DNA from: Dendrophyllia cribrosa
Taxonomy: Eukaryota; Cnidaria; Anthozoa; Scleractinia; Dendrophylliidae
Length of the DNA: 64,000 nt
Assembly (NCBI GenBank): GCA_024195265.1
Contig: JAJLRJ010000005.1
Span: forward strand, 14,782,473-14,846,472
Direction: 5' to 3'
Each line of letters begins with the position of its first letter. Positions within the stretch are counted from its first letter, which is position 1. Position numbers and translations under genes: made by a program. Under the pieces are notes generated by a model, which saw nothing but the letters and a program-made list of their open reading frames with translations, had not been told where the DNA came from and searched no databases. Positions 1-9,845 of the stretch are shown in pieces.

Positions 1-409
1 TATTTTAATAATTTAAACAAGATAAGAAGACGTCCGACATGGAGAAGAGTTACTTTTTTCATTCAGTCATCGTACCTGCAAACCACGTTACTATTGAATG
101 TTTTATAAATGAAGGCTGTACCACAATGAAGCCAGTCATTCTTGTGAAAATAATATATACCTGACGTGAACATTATTAATGTGAGTAGAGTTGTAGGAGA
201 CGCTGTCGTGACACTTCAGTAACGATGTTTTGCCGGAAGTGAGAGTAGCCGGAAGTCACTAAACCGGAAGTTTAAAAAGCAAAGCTGTGAACCGGAAATG
301 CACAATTTAAAATATGCGTGAATAAATTTGCATGCAAAATCGTGACACAAAAAAAAGAAGAAAAACGAAGCCCATTTTATAACTCATGCCGCTACGCGCA
401 TGAGTAATT

Positions 410-900
410 ATTGGGGTGTACAGTAGCTAGCGAACCCACCGGAAAAAGTCGCAGTATCGTTATTTACATCAACGTTTCTCTCACCGTCTTGCCTTCATAA
501 AATTGATATAAAGATAACTGCTATGGCATTTTGATTGCGTTTAAATATTAAACCAACTTTGCATGTCATCGGGGGATTAGCTCAAATGGTAGAGCGCCCG
601 CTTAGCATGCGGGAGGTACCGGGATCGATACCCGGATCCTCCAATTTATTATTTTTTTTATTCCTTTTTTATTTATATACTTTCTTGTTTCGTAAATGTT
701 CCGTAAAATAACCGTCGCTTGAGGTGTTAGGCTGAAAATTTGGAATTTTTTTTTATTACAGAGTGTACATGAAGCTCAGAACGTTTTGAATCTATTTCTC
801 AATTTTCACTCCAAATGGATTTAAAGGAAAAGGAAAGCAGGTTCAGAAAGAAACCACATTTTTAATAGAACATCTAGCTTTACTCTTTACATGTCAACGT
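410..900 (+). repeat. Duplicated tRNA-Ala block, copy 1
   Basis: The stretch around the first tRNA-Ala gene is closely repeated at 4505-4985. Shared features are the upstream gtagctagcgaacccaccgg, the run into the tRNA, and the downstream tract ending in a stretch about AGGAAAAGGAAA. The similarity clearly extends beyond the tRNA on both sides, so this is a segmental duplication rather than two independent tRNA insertions. Confidence 0.8.
571..643 (+). tRNA. tRNA-Ala(AGC)
   Basis: A full cloverleaf can be drawn. The seven-pair acceptor (GGGGGAT with ATCCTCC, one G-U) is followed by discriminator A. The anticodon stem CCCGC/GCGGG encloses loop TTAGCAT with anticodon AGC, and the T-arm CCGGG/CCCGG encloses loop ATCGATA. 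No intron is present. A pol III terminator (T8) starts about 10 bases downstream. It should be an active nuclear alanine tRNA gene. Confidence 0.95.
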
Positions 901-1150
901 TTTAAGTTTTTTTTTCCCGCAGAGGCTTGTTGTACGACATTAAAGCTCAGCAACTCCAAAGAATAATGATGTTTAGCTGAATACTCAGTCACCATTTTAC
1001 ATTGACATTGGCCAGGGATGAGCCAAAATGAACCCAAATCAGCGCCGGAAGCATTTGGAATAATTGTTGAATAATGACTCTTTTCATGCTAAAAATTCTC
1101 TACACTAATTGTAGCTGTAATTAGCCCAGACCTCCGCATTCGCGACATTC

Positions 1151-1507
1151 TACTGAGCCTGCGGACAGGCTTCCAGTCGGACGGCGGGGTCATGCCCCTT
1201 CGTTGCCGGCTCTTCGCGCCAGAAAATAGCGCCCCTCGGAACCAGGCGTGCGTTTCTCAAAGGTCCCGAAGACATTTCGGGCCCGAAAGCCATTTTTAAT
1301 TCTCAGTTTCTATCAAGTGGAGCTACAGTTAATAGCCCACAAGCCTGCCTGACGTGTTTCGTCAACTACGAATTTTATTTCTAAGCTTTCAAAATAAACA
1401 AAAACTGATTTCTTGTCATTAACACTGTGCACAAAATAAGGCTTTTCGGGCCCGAAAAGTTTTCGGGACCTTTGAGAAACGCACGCCAGGAGCCTGTTCG
1501 CAGGCTA
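1151..1507. mobile_element. MULE-type MITE with 9-bp TSD
   Basis: The right end reads ...CGCAGGCTA and the left end TACTGAGCCTGCGGACAGG, which are imperfect inverted repeats. They are flanked by GCGACATTC (1142-1150) and GCGACTTTC (1508-1516), a near-perfect 9-base duplication. Ends of the type TAGCCTGCG recur at 23266 and 59951, also with 9-base duplications. A second element is nested inside at 1247-1485. Confidence 0.6.
1247..1485. mobile_element. Nested TIR element flanked by CCAGG
   Basis: The ends CGTGCGTTTCTCAAAGGTCC and its inverted copy continue as long imperfect inverted repeats (CCCGAAGACATTTCGGGCCC on the left). The pentamer CCAGG lies directly outside both ends (1242-1246 and 1486-1490), which reads as a 5-base target duplication. 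No coding capacity is seen. The superfamily is unclear. Confidence 0.6.
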
Positions 1508-1516
1508 GCGACTTTC

Positions 1517-2064
1517 GAGATTCGCATCATTTTATACTTAGTCACGTGATTTTAGTGTGATTTTGCAGCGTGGTCGTGATCAGAATTCGCTTGTGTTTTT
1601 AGTCGCATGTTTAGCGTTTTTGTTACGTTTTCTGTGGCCCGAAGGCTGGACAAGGTTAGAAAAACGTTAACATTCTTCATTTTTAGCTTTACATTGTTTA
1701 AGGTTTTTTTTTTGTCGGATAATTTTATGTTTACGAGTGGCTTAATCCCCCGGGGCTTAGTTCGGGTAAACTTAGTTCGGGCGTTATCGCATCGCCTCAT
1801 TTGTATTTATATTAATTTTCTAGTTACGACTACTGTCTGCGGCCAGTAAAGACTGCAACCATAACTACACTGGTTTGCTTAATCCATGTAGTTACACTGA
1901 TACTAGTTTTTATTGCTATGGAAAGCAACTCTCCCCTGTCTCACGGAAAACAACGCTTTAACGTTACTCCGTAAGATATTCCCGCCAAAAAGATGTGCTT
2001 CCACTGACGAGAGTGGACTTATGTTTGTAAGTAAGCGCTTGCACTTGTATTGCAATAATCTTCA
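1517..2064. other. No recognised feature
   Basis: Short open frames occur on both strands here, but none shows a recognisable domain or splice context. Nothing else could be supported. Confidence 0.5.
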
Positions 2065-2741
2065 AGGCGCTGTTACACGGTGCAATTGTTTCTGCAACTT
2101 GTCTCGCATCGGCGTTGCGAAACAAGTTGCACGGACCATTGCACCGTGAAACATACTCCGCAACACGCGAAATCGTTGCGAGACAAGTTGCTGAAACCGT
2201 TGCAAAAAGTAGAACTTGATTCTACTTTCCGCAACGGTTTCATGCAACTTGTCTCGGTGTTGCACGGTGTTGCGGTGTGTAACACCCCTTTTGCAACTTG
2301 TTTCGCAATTTTTTTCGAATTTATCTTCCACAATCCCCCTCTTGCTGTTTATGCACATGCGCCTTGATAACATAACCTGGTCTCCAAGATGGCGGACACT
2401 CCGGACACCCGGCATGTGATAAGTGCCCATCTCTTCTCTCCGACCTTTCCACTTTCTAACCCAATTAACCCGATTTCGCTTTTGAATTGGTTCATCTTCA
2501 TCTAATAACATGTCAGCAAGTAGAAGAACCTGAATGATCCGTTTTCTGGCCGCAATTTTTGTTTGAAACATTCAAAAGTGGCGCCAAAACAACGGCGCGA
2601 AAGAGACAAACACATCAAGTTGCAGAAAACAATTGCAGCGTGTAACATCCCTCTCACGCAACTGCAATTGTCCGTGCAACTTGTTTCGCAACGCCGTTGC
2701 GAGACAAGTTGCAGAAAAAATTGCACCGTGTAACAGCGTCT
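2065..2741. mobile_element. PIF/Harbinger-like element with long TIRs
   Basis: Both ends carry the inverted repeat AGGCGCTGTTACACGGTGCA (left) / AGACGCTGTTACACGGTGCA (right, complement), continuing with GCAACTTGTCTCGC. The flanks are TCA on the left and TTA on the right, compatible with a decayed three-base TWA duplication. A fragment like a Harbinger transposase N-terminus lies inside on the minus strand, which supports the superfamily assignment. Confidence 0.6.
2407..2571 (-). pseudogene. Harbinger transposase N-terminal remnant
   Basis: The minus-strand frame starts at the ATG at 2571. It contains LLLADMLLDEDE followed by a basic stretch with WVRKWKGRREEMGTYH. That resembles the W-V-R-x-W-x-x-R-R-x-x-x-G-x-Y-H signature near the N-terminus of animal HARBI1/PIF transposases. 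The frame then runs into terminal-repeat sequence without any nuclease domain, so it is a truncated remnant inside a non-autonomous element. The resemblance is from memory of the family and no search was run. Confidence 0.45.
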
Positions 2742-3732
2742 TTAACTCGCACTGAACTCGTAACTCACAACTTACAGGAGCGGATACAGGATTTTTTTTT
2801 ATGGGGGGTGGCTACGGGTATATGCTTAAGTCTATAAAAATTTTTGTTGTAATTAAAAAGAAAACTGTTAAAACCGACCGTCTAAAGGGGGGGTGGCTAG
2901 CCACCCAACACCCCCCCCCCCCAGCATCCGCTCCCGACTTCACCACTCCCAGACTACCTAGTCCAAGTTAGATTTTCTGCTCACATGCACTGTAGGGTAG
3001 CGTTTGTTTAATCAATCTAAATCCGGATTCTGTGATAGAAATTCGATTTTCCGTTCTATTTAGGGACAAACTAATCTTTGATTGCAATCTGAACGAATCA
3101 CATCCCTAGGTGGATCGTTTAGATTGGTATCGGAATCTGGGTCCAGATTGTGTGTTCCATTTGGTGAACTAGTTTCAGATCAAGAGCACGTGGTCTTTCA
3201 GAACCCGCAAAACAAACAAACAGAGGCTCTTCTCGACCCTTCGCAGAGGGGCCTGGGCGGGATCATGAACGGAACAGATATTCCGATCGATCTTTTGCGA
3301 TCTTTTGTCCGATTCTTGTCCCAGCTTAATATATGAAAATCCAAACAATCTGGATTAGCTGAGTCTGTAACTGGATTGTCTAAAAGAAACGCCATAAAAG
3401 TAGGTTACCTTTAAGATCTGCTACAGTAGACATTTAGGTCAAAAGTTAATTTCATTGAGCCGGCCATGAGAAGCATAGTATATATTTCTCCGGAGTCTTT
3501 AATTTTGCCTGAAAAAATTTGACAAAGGAGCACATTTATGACTCTTGCTATTGGTACTGACGTACCAGCCTCATGTTTCAAAACATCTGTTACGTCAGGA
3601 TAATACTTATTGCAAACTGTCTACGGAGCAATCCGATCTTAAATAATACTATTACGTTTGTGTTTTGAGAACCGTAAGTGTCGAACGTGAACGAAAGTCA
3701 ACTTCAAAAAGCTCACTGAAAGAAAGACAGGA
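2742..3732. other. Intergenic; one hAT-like remnant
   Basis: A short element with ends CAGGAGCGGATACAGG and (complement) GGGAGCGGATGCTGG lies at about 2776-2934, with internal homopolymers of T and C. The remainder has no gene, RNA or repeat structure that I can support. Confidence 0.4.
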
Positions 3733-3885
3733 ATATGCTGACGCTGATGATGATGATGGTGACAGGCTGATGATGGTGACAGGCTGATGATGGTGACAGG
3801 CTGATGATGGTGACAGGCTGACAGGCTGATGGTGACAGGCTGATGACAGGAATATGCTGACGCCGATGCTGGAATATGCTGACAC
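3733..3885. repeat. 17-bp minisatellite
   Basis: About four perfect copies of GATGATGGTGACAGGCT are followed by degraded partial copies. GGAATATGCTGACGC-type sequence flanks both sides. Reading frames across it are low-complexity His/Ser/Cys strings and are not credible genes. Confidence 0.85.
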
Positions 3886-4011
3886 AGATTCACTAGGAAA
3901 TCTCATGGTTTCCTACTGAATTGATAACCTTACGATTGATGACCTTACGCGAATAAATAAAAGCAATAAGAAAAAGAAAAATCGAAGCAGAAGAGGGTCG
4001 AAAAAGACTAT

Positions 4012-4366
4012 GGCGTCGTTCACACTTGGTGCCCGAGTACCGATACCAATTTTGAATGCGTGTTCACATTCGGTGCCCACCTCTGACCTTCCGCTATTTT
4101 GAAACTGTAGAGCAGGGATTTGTGGGTAAAATAACTGCTAGGAGCAGGAGTTTGTGGGTAAAGTTCTTGAGCACTCGCCAGAATCGTGTGCAGACTTGTG
4201 CCCGTGCCCGATTCAGTGCCTGAGTACAAGGTTACGACCTTGTACCCGTGCCCGAGCACCGTGTCCAGTTATTGGTACGGGCACTTACAAAAAGCCGTGT
4301 TCACATTGGTGCCCGTCAGGCACTGTGCCCGGGCACGGTGCTCGGGCACCAAGTGTGAACGACGCC
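4012..4366. mobile_element. TIR MITE with 3-bp TAT flanks
   Basis: Perfect 26-base terminal inverted repeats begin GGCGTCGTTCACACTTGGTG, and TAT lies immediately outside each end (4009-4011, 4367-4369). The interior is full of short direct and inverted copies of GTGCCCG. No transposase is present. Confidence 0.75.
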
Positions 4367-4374
4367 TATGTCAA

Positions 4375-4447
4375 TGGTCCGTGTGTGAGTCGAACTCATG
4401 ACCTTGGCGTTATCAGCACCACGCTCTGCCGACTGAGATAACGGACC
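4375..4447 (-). tRNA. tRNA-Ile(GAT)-like gene or pseudogene
   Basis: Read on the minus strand, a seven-pair acceptor GGTCCGT/ACGGACC closes perfectly. The anticodon arm TGGTG-CTGATAA-CGCCA gives anticodon GAT, and the body resembles eukaryotic tRNA-Ile. The T-stem (ATGAG/CACAC) has two mismatches and the D-stem one. Eukaryotic isoleucine tRNAs normally use AAT or TAT, so this is probably a pseudogene or the tRNA head of a retroposon. It directly abuts the MITE ending at 4366. Confidence 0.5.
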
Positions 4448-4504
4448 AGATTCAAATTGTTATATATAATTAAAATAAACGCCTTTTCCACTCGACTTTT
4501 TACA

Positions 4505-4985
4505 ATAATTATTGTGGTGTAAGTAGCTAGCGAACCCACCGGGAAAAGTCGCAGTATTGTTAGTTTTTCAACGTTTCTCTCACCGTCTTTCCTTCATAAA
4601 ACTGATATAAAGATAAGTGCTATGGCATCTTGATTGCATTTAATTGTTAATTAAAACCAATTTTGCATGCCATCGGGGGATTAGCTCAAATGGTAGAGCG
4701 CCCGCTTAGCATGCGGGAGGTACCGGGATCGATACCCGGATCCTCCATTTTATTATTTTTTAATACCTTTTTTTTATTTATATACTTTCTTGTTTCGTAA
4801 ATGTTACGTAAAATAAACCGTCGCTTAAAGCATTAGCCTGAAAATTTGGAACTTTATTTTATTATAGTGTCATGAAGCTCAGAACGATTTGTATCTATTT
4901 CTAAGTTTTCACTCCAAATGGATTTAAAGGAAAAGGAAACCACTCAGAAAGAGACCAACACATTTTCAATAGAACATCGTGCCTA
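4505..4985 (+). repeat. Duplicated tRNA-Ala block, copy 2
   Basis: This is the second copy of the block at 410-900, diverged by scattered substitutions and small indels outside the tRNA. The tRNA itself is unchanged, which suggests selection on it after duplication. Confidence 0.8.
4675..4747 (+). tRNA. tRNA-Ala(AGC), second copy
   Basis: The 73 bases are identical to the gene at 571-643, including anticodon AGC and all stems. T-rich termination sequence follows (TTTTATTATTTTTT). It is intronless and lies on the duplicated block. Confidence 0.95.
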
Positions 4986-5209
4986 ATCTAGGAATATCCT
5001 CTTGAGCAATTCAAGTAATTCATGAGCAAATTCATGAGCAAAGTCAACAACTGCTAAGAGGGGAAAATCCCTAGGGGATATACTCGTAAGATCAAAACTA
5101 TGAGGTTACGATTAACATTATCACGAGCTTACGAATCGTATTTGGCCTTTCAACACCTTCCTTCCTTGGTCTTTAGTCGAAACATTTTCGTTTACTTCCT
5201 CTATTGTAG

Positions 5210-8200
5210 ACTTCAGACTTCCAATGGAGACGGCGTTTGTCAGCGTCTTAAGAAGTATTCGAACATTGGATATGGTAAGTGAAGGGGTGTGCGGAATAAA
5301 GCCCTAAGTGACTTTTGATATAACGTCAAATTCTCCCTGTGTTTCACAAGGGAATACAAGACAATTCGGAAAGAGAATCTAGCAGTTAATCAGAATTAAG
5401 TCACTTAAGGCTTTTTTTTTTTCAAGAATACCTTCAAGTGGTGAGCTGTGCATTGAAACGGTTTATCAAGCTAGCCTTGCCAAGGTTTTAATTTAAGACT
5501 TTTAAAGCTGATGAGAATGAGATAAAAACCCTCTCAAAATACTGTCGTAATAACTTTGTTGGTGATTTGAGGCTTGGGATAGCGGACAAGATTTTCAAAA
5601 TAGTAGTTTTACTCGCTTAACTGCGTTAAGGGAATCGAACAGTTATTGAGTTTATTATTTTCATTCAACAACGTTCATCATATGAATGGAGTGAATATAT
5701 GAAAATCATATATTTGAACTGCGGATAAACATGAGTGAAATTTGCGATTCTCGCAGTGTACTCTCAACTTAAGCAGCTGAAAAACTGAAAAATTGACCAT
5801 CTATCCATGTCTGGCTTGAAAGCTCATGCAATGGATAGAGCATTGCACCGATATCACAACGTCATGGGTTCGAATACCGTTCAAGCCTAACTTTTTTTAG
5901 GTTGCTTTTTCAACTGCTTAAGTTGAGAGTACACTACGAGGATCACAAATTTCACCAACGTTCAACATGTTGAATGGCCTATTTCAACATTCAACATGGC
6001 ATGATACACTGTCAACATTTGTTGATCGCTTTCTGTCAGACTTAATTCACCTAAAATACGTTCATCTTTACCCACGTTTGTATCACAGAATCTTGACTGT
6101 TTTTCTCTTCATTTCAGATTTAAACAAGGATCAGTTCATAACAGTTGATGTGGGTGAATGCAAATCACGAAAACCCCAGGTGCTAAACGTACCGTATTTC
6201 CTTGATTAATAATGGTAATAGGACTGAGTGGAGTCCAATTCGGTCTGTAATCATACGAGTGCCAACATAGATTCATAAGATGAGCATAGAGTTTTTGGAT
6301 TTCTTGAAACGCAAACGAGATATTTCCATTAAAGCCATGTTATCAGTGGCGGAAAAATAGCGTTCAGGTTGAGACCCGCCATCGAGTTATTGATGCACTT
6401 GGGAGGTTTGCTAAGCACTCACGAAGCTAAAGTCGCTCCTTTAGTCCTTAGCAACCTCCCGCGTGCATCCACAAATCGATGCACGCACGCTGCAAGTTTA
6501 CCATTTCTTAAATTGAGTATCAGTAATAAGTGGATGTGCATAAAGTGGATTTCCAATATATTTAATTGATTTATTATATTTTAAATTAAGTCTTCAGCTT
6601 CAGAACAAAAGAATAAAATCAGCAATGATTGTGTCCCACTTAGCACCACTGAGGAGCGTCGCCTGCTGTATGATCGTGATGTCATCAAGATAGATGCCAT
6701 TCAGACGTGTCAGAAGGTGTCAAATGCTTGTCAGCGAGTGCCACACAAAGTCACGTTTTACCCTGGAACCTCGCAAAGCCAGAGCATTGATGTTGGTTTG
6801 TGCGGCGGAGAATGCCGGGAAGGCTTGACATGCAAGGCCGTCTGGAATAAAACACAGACTATATTGAGTCCTAATGGTGAGTGAATTAAGCATTCAAGGG
6901 ACAATGACCCGGCTGAAATATCGTGTTTTTATGATTATGGCGAGGAGTTTGCTTTAATTTGCTTTATTATCTTATAATAGGAAGAAAAAATCGCCAAAAG
7001 CGATGACGTCAAAGAAATGTGAACTAAAAAGACAATTAATAACGTGGAAATGTTGGACTGAAAACTATACTTTTCGTTTCTTTTGATACAGAGTAAGCAC
7101 AAACTGTCTTTGAGATCAACAGTTTTATAATTAAACAATTACTCTGTATGAAAGCTGAAACAGGAAATTAGGACTGGCCATGAAGTCCCAAAAGTAATAA
7201 CGTCTATTCGGTTTTGGATTTAGGATCGGCATCATGTTACTTTTTCGATCATTACAACGATCGTCGTTCTACTGAATTTTGTTGTTCAAAGGTGTCCGGG
7301 TCATTCCAGTAATACAGAAATGTTTATGTGTGAATCCTTATTGCTACCGAGTGGCAAATATTGAAGCATTTCCTGAACAATACATTGATGCCCAAGGGAA
7401 CATTGCAACCAGGACTAAGGTATGTTGCCACAGACGGCTCAAATCTGGGAGTTTCCTTTTTAGAATGAATGAATGAATGAATAACTTTATTTAGACTCGG
7501 TCAACTCATCAGGATGTTTAAAAATGACAACTAAAAGTATCATTACTACCATAATACACTGTAAATACTGATACATTATTTTAATACTTAAAATACTACG
7601 TATTTTAAAACGTAAATAACCTGCTTTATACTTTGAGTGCTAAGTGAAACTACTGTAGCTGTCACCCGATGAGGAGAATTACTTGCAGCCACATCTCGGA
7701 ATGCTCCAAGCGGCAGGCTATTCTAAAGAACTACCTTTATTGGTCCAATGAATTTTCGTAAAATTTATACGAGGCATATCCAAAAGGGCTCCTAAAAAAA
7801 GTGGATGCCAACCTAGATGCCAACCTGTGGCCCTGGGAAGGGTGCGGGGGGAGGGGGGTGGGGGAAGGGGGTTGGGGGTAGGGGATTGGGGGGGGGGTTG
7901 ACGGGGGTGATCATTCTAATGCGAGCTACAACAACAAAACGGGTTCCCAGTATCTTTTAGGTCCGGTCCCTTCCAAAATTTCTGACGATCGCCTTCTCAA
8001 TTTTATATGAGAGTCTCCCTCCCCCTACCCCCTCTTCGGGCCAGTGGCACCACTGTGCTTGTATCCATGTTTTTCAATTAACCCTTTGTTTTCCATATAA
8101 ACTCTTGTTCATAGGCCATCGTAACTTGATTAAAAATAAAACACAAACAGCGGCGATAAGCTATGGTAAACCAACACATTTTTATAATAAACTTGACGTG

Positions 8201-8850
8201 CGTTTCGTGTGCTTTGTTTTCCAGTTGGTGGACATGGGCGCATGCGCCTTTGAGGGCTCCTGTCCTGGCCGCAACCGGTAGGACATTGGTGATAGCTATC
8301 TAATTTCCTATTACCCTCGGCAAAGTTTTGGGTTGTTAGATCAAAGTAGACTGCTAAGTGTCCCTGTTCAGTTAATCGAGCGGGCAAGCTGATAACGAAA
8401 ACATGCTCTTAAGGTTTTTCTTGGATTATTTCAAGAGCATTTATTTTTGGCACATGCTGTCTTCAGTAGCAGTTCGTTTATCCTTTTGACACATTTTTGG
8501 TAAAGTTTGGCGACAACCGGTTGCTATGGTAACAAGATATGACGTCATAAGTAGCATGAGGTCTAGCCATTTTGAATGAACATGCGTGTTTTTCACCTTT
8601 TTTCGGTTAAAACATATAAAATGCTACCAAAAGCAGCAAAATGTTTAATTGTATCATATTTTGCAACTCTAGCAAAAAGTATTTGCAATTTACGCATTTT
8701 CCCGATAAAGTTGAATTTTTAGTAAAATCCAAGATGGCGGCTATATTGTCGGCCATTTTTGGATGACGTCACGGACCCCCAGCAACGATACAACCCATAA
8801 CATTTGCCTTATCTTGCAGAGCACACTATTATTATTACACCGCAAACAAC

Positions 8851-8882
<32 letters not shown>

Positions 8883-9054
8883 ACCTGTACCACCCAGTCC
8901 GAGGGTTCAAATACTTCAAAATTCCTGGTGTATTTTGTCGCGTAAAAAATAAATTAAAAAAAAATATGAAAATTAGAGCCACTGGAATATTACTCCAGGG
9001 GGTGGGGGGGCGGGGCGGTGGGGGTTAGGAGTTACCCGGGTATAATAGTGACGG

Positions 9055-9089
<35 letters not shown>

Positions 9090-9724
9090 GCGAAGACCTT
9101 TTTCGGGTTCGAAATTTGCGATCTGAGGACTTTTTTTGAGGGTTGGGGGTAGAAATTTGGTGAGGATTGTTTTGGGGGTCTTTGGGGGATACGTTATGGA
9201 CTTTTTTAGGCTCTGGTTTTAGACAAGCAGGACTTTTTGTTTTGTTTTCTTTTTTTGTTTGGGGAGGGGTGGGGGGTGGGGATGGGGCGGATATTACATT
9301 TGACAGTCAACGGAAAACCTCACCCTAGCTGGGCACAAGAAAACTATAGAGTGCAAGGACACCAGGAGCTTATTACCATGTAATAAGCTTCTGGGGCCAC
9401 TTATAACCATCTATCATCTATTAGACTAACTGTCTCGTTAAAATGCGCATAACGAACCACAAAATATAAACGCATTCAAAAGTGGCCAAGCATTCTAAAC
9501 TCTGAAAAAAGTCTTCAATAAGATATGTTGTTTTTTGTCCGTGAAAATGTGAATAAAATTAATAAAGCCTTTTTTTATGCAGAACTGAGATTACAAATCT
9601 GATTAAATGGCTCTCGAAAACCTTATGTACAGCCCAGAAATACAAGTACTATCCATTTGTTTTGAGTGGTGGACGTCACGTCAACATCTCTGCCATAGAC
9701 ACGTGCTTTTGTGACCAATCATGA
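5210..9724 (+). CDS. Secreted cysteine-rich cystine-knot-like protein
   Basis: Six exons join in one frame with GT-AG borders: 5210-5274, 6118-6179, 6591-6876, 7292-7419, 8225-8277 and 9583-9724 (TGA). They give 244 residues. The frame is open back to an ATG at 5100, but no convincing signal peptide is seen, so the true 5' exon is unassigned. The protein has three similar blocks around ITVDVGEC, IDVGLCGGEC and VDMGACAFEGSC, each followed by paired cysteines such as KCLCVNPYC and DTCFC. The CGGEC string fits the C-x-G-x-C core of cystine knots (DAN/CTCK-type growth-factor antagonists), which would mean an extracellular ligand or antagonist. That assignment is inference and no close family was recognised. 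Introns hold a tRNA-like element, a retrotransposon tail and long C/G tracts. Confidence 0.7.
5731..5956. mobile_element. TIR element containing a tRNA-like core
   Basis: Arms of about 50 bases are inverted copies of each other (left GTGTACTCTCAACTTAAGCA; right the complement). They enclose a tRNA-like sequence at 5812-5887 with a seven-pair acceptor GGCTTGA/TCAAGCC, a D-arm AGCTC...GAGC and a B-box-like GGGTTCGAAT. The anticodon stem has only three pairs. The element may extend left to about 5640 through CATATATTTGAACTGCGGAT. It lies in the first intron of the cysteine-rich gene. Confidence 0.65.
7466..7757 (-). mobile_element. Non-LTR retrotransposon 3' end
   Basis: On the minus strand this reads through a decayed reverse-transcriptase C-terminus and ends in the 3' UTR motif GAGTCTAAATAAAGTTATTC, followed by a (CATT)n tail. 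The same 3' end occurs at 12402-12856 and 44532-44905. It is 5'-truncated and dead, and lies in an intron of the cysteine-rich gene. Confidence 0.7.
8853..9088. repeat. C30 ... G33 homopolymer pair
   Basis: A run of 30 C (8853-8882) and a run of 33 G (9056-9088) are separated by about 170 bases that include other G-rich tracts. The two runs are complementary and both are potential G-quadruplex formers (on opposite strands). They lie in the last intron of the cysteine-rich gene. Exact run lengths may be unreliable in any assembly. Confidence 0.8.
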
Positions 9725-9845
9725 AGGAGTGTTTTTGTCCTCAGACCAATTTAGAAGATACGACCCTTGCTTATAACTGTCGCTAAAGGAACTATGTAGT
9801 GCGTAATTTTTAATAGATTTCACATGATTGTAGTTTTTATTGATT

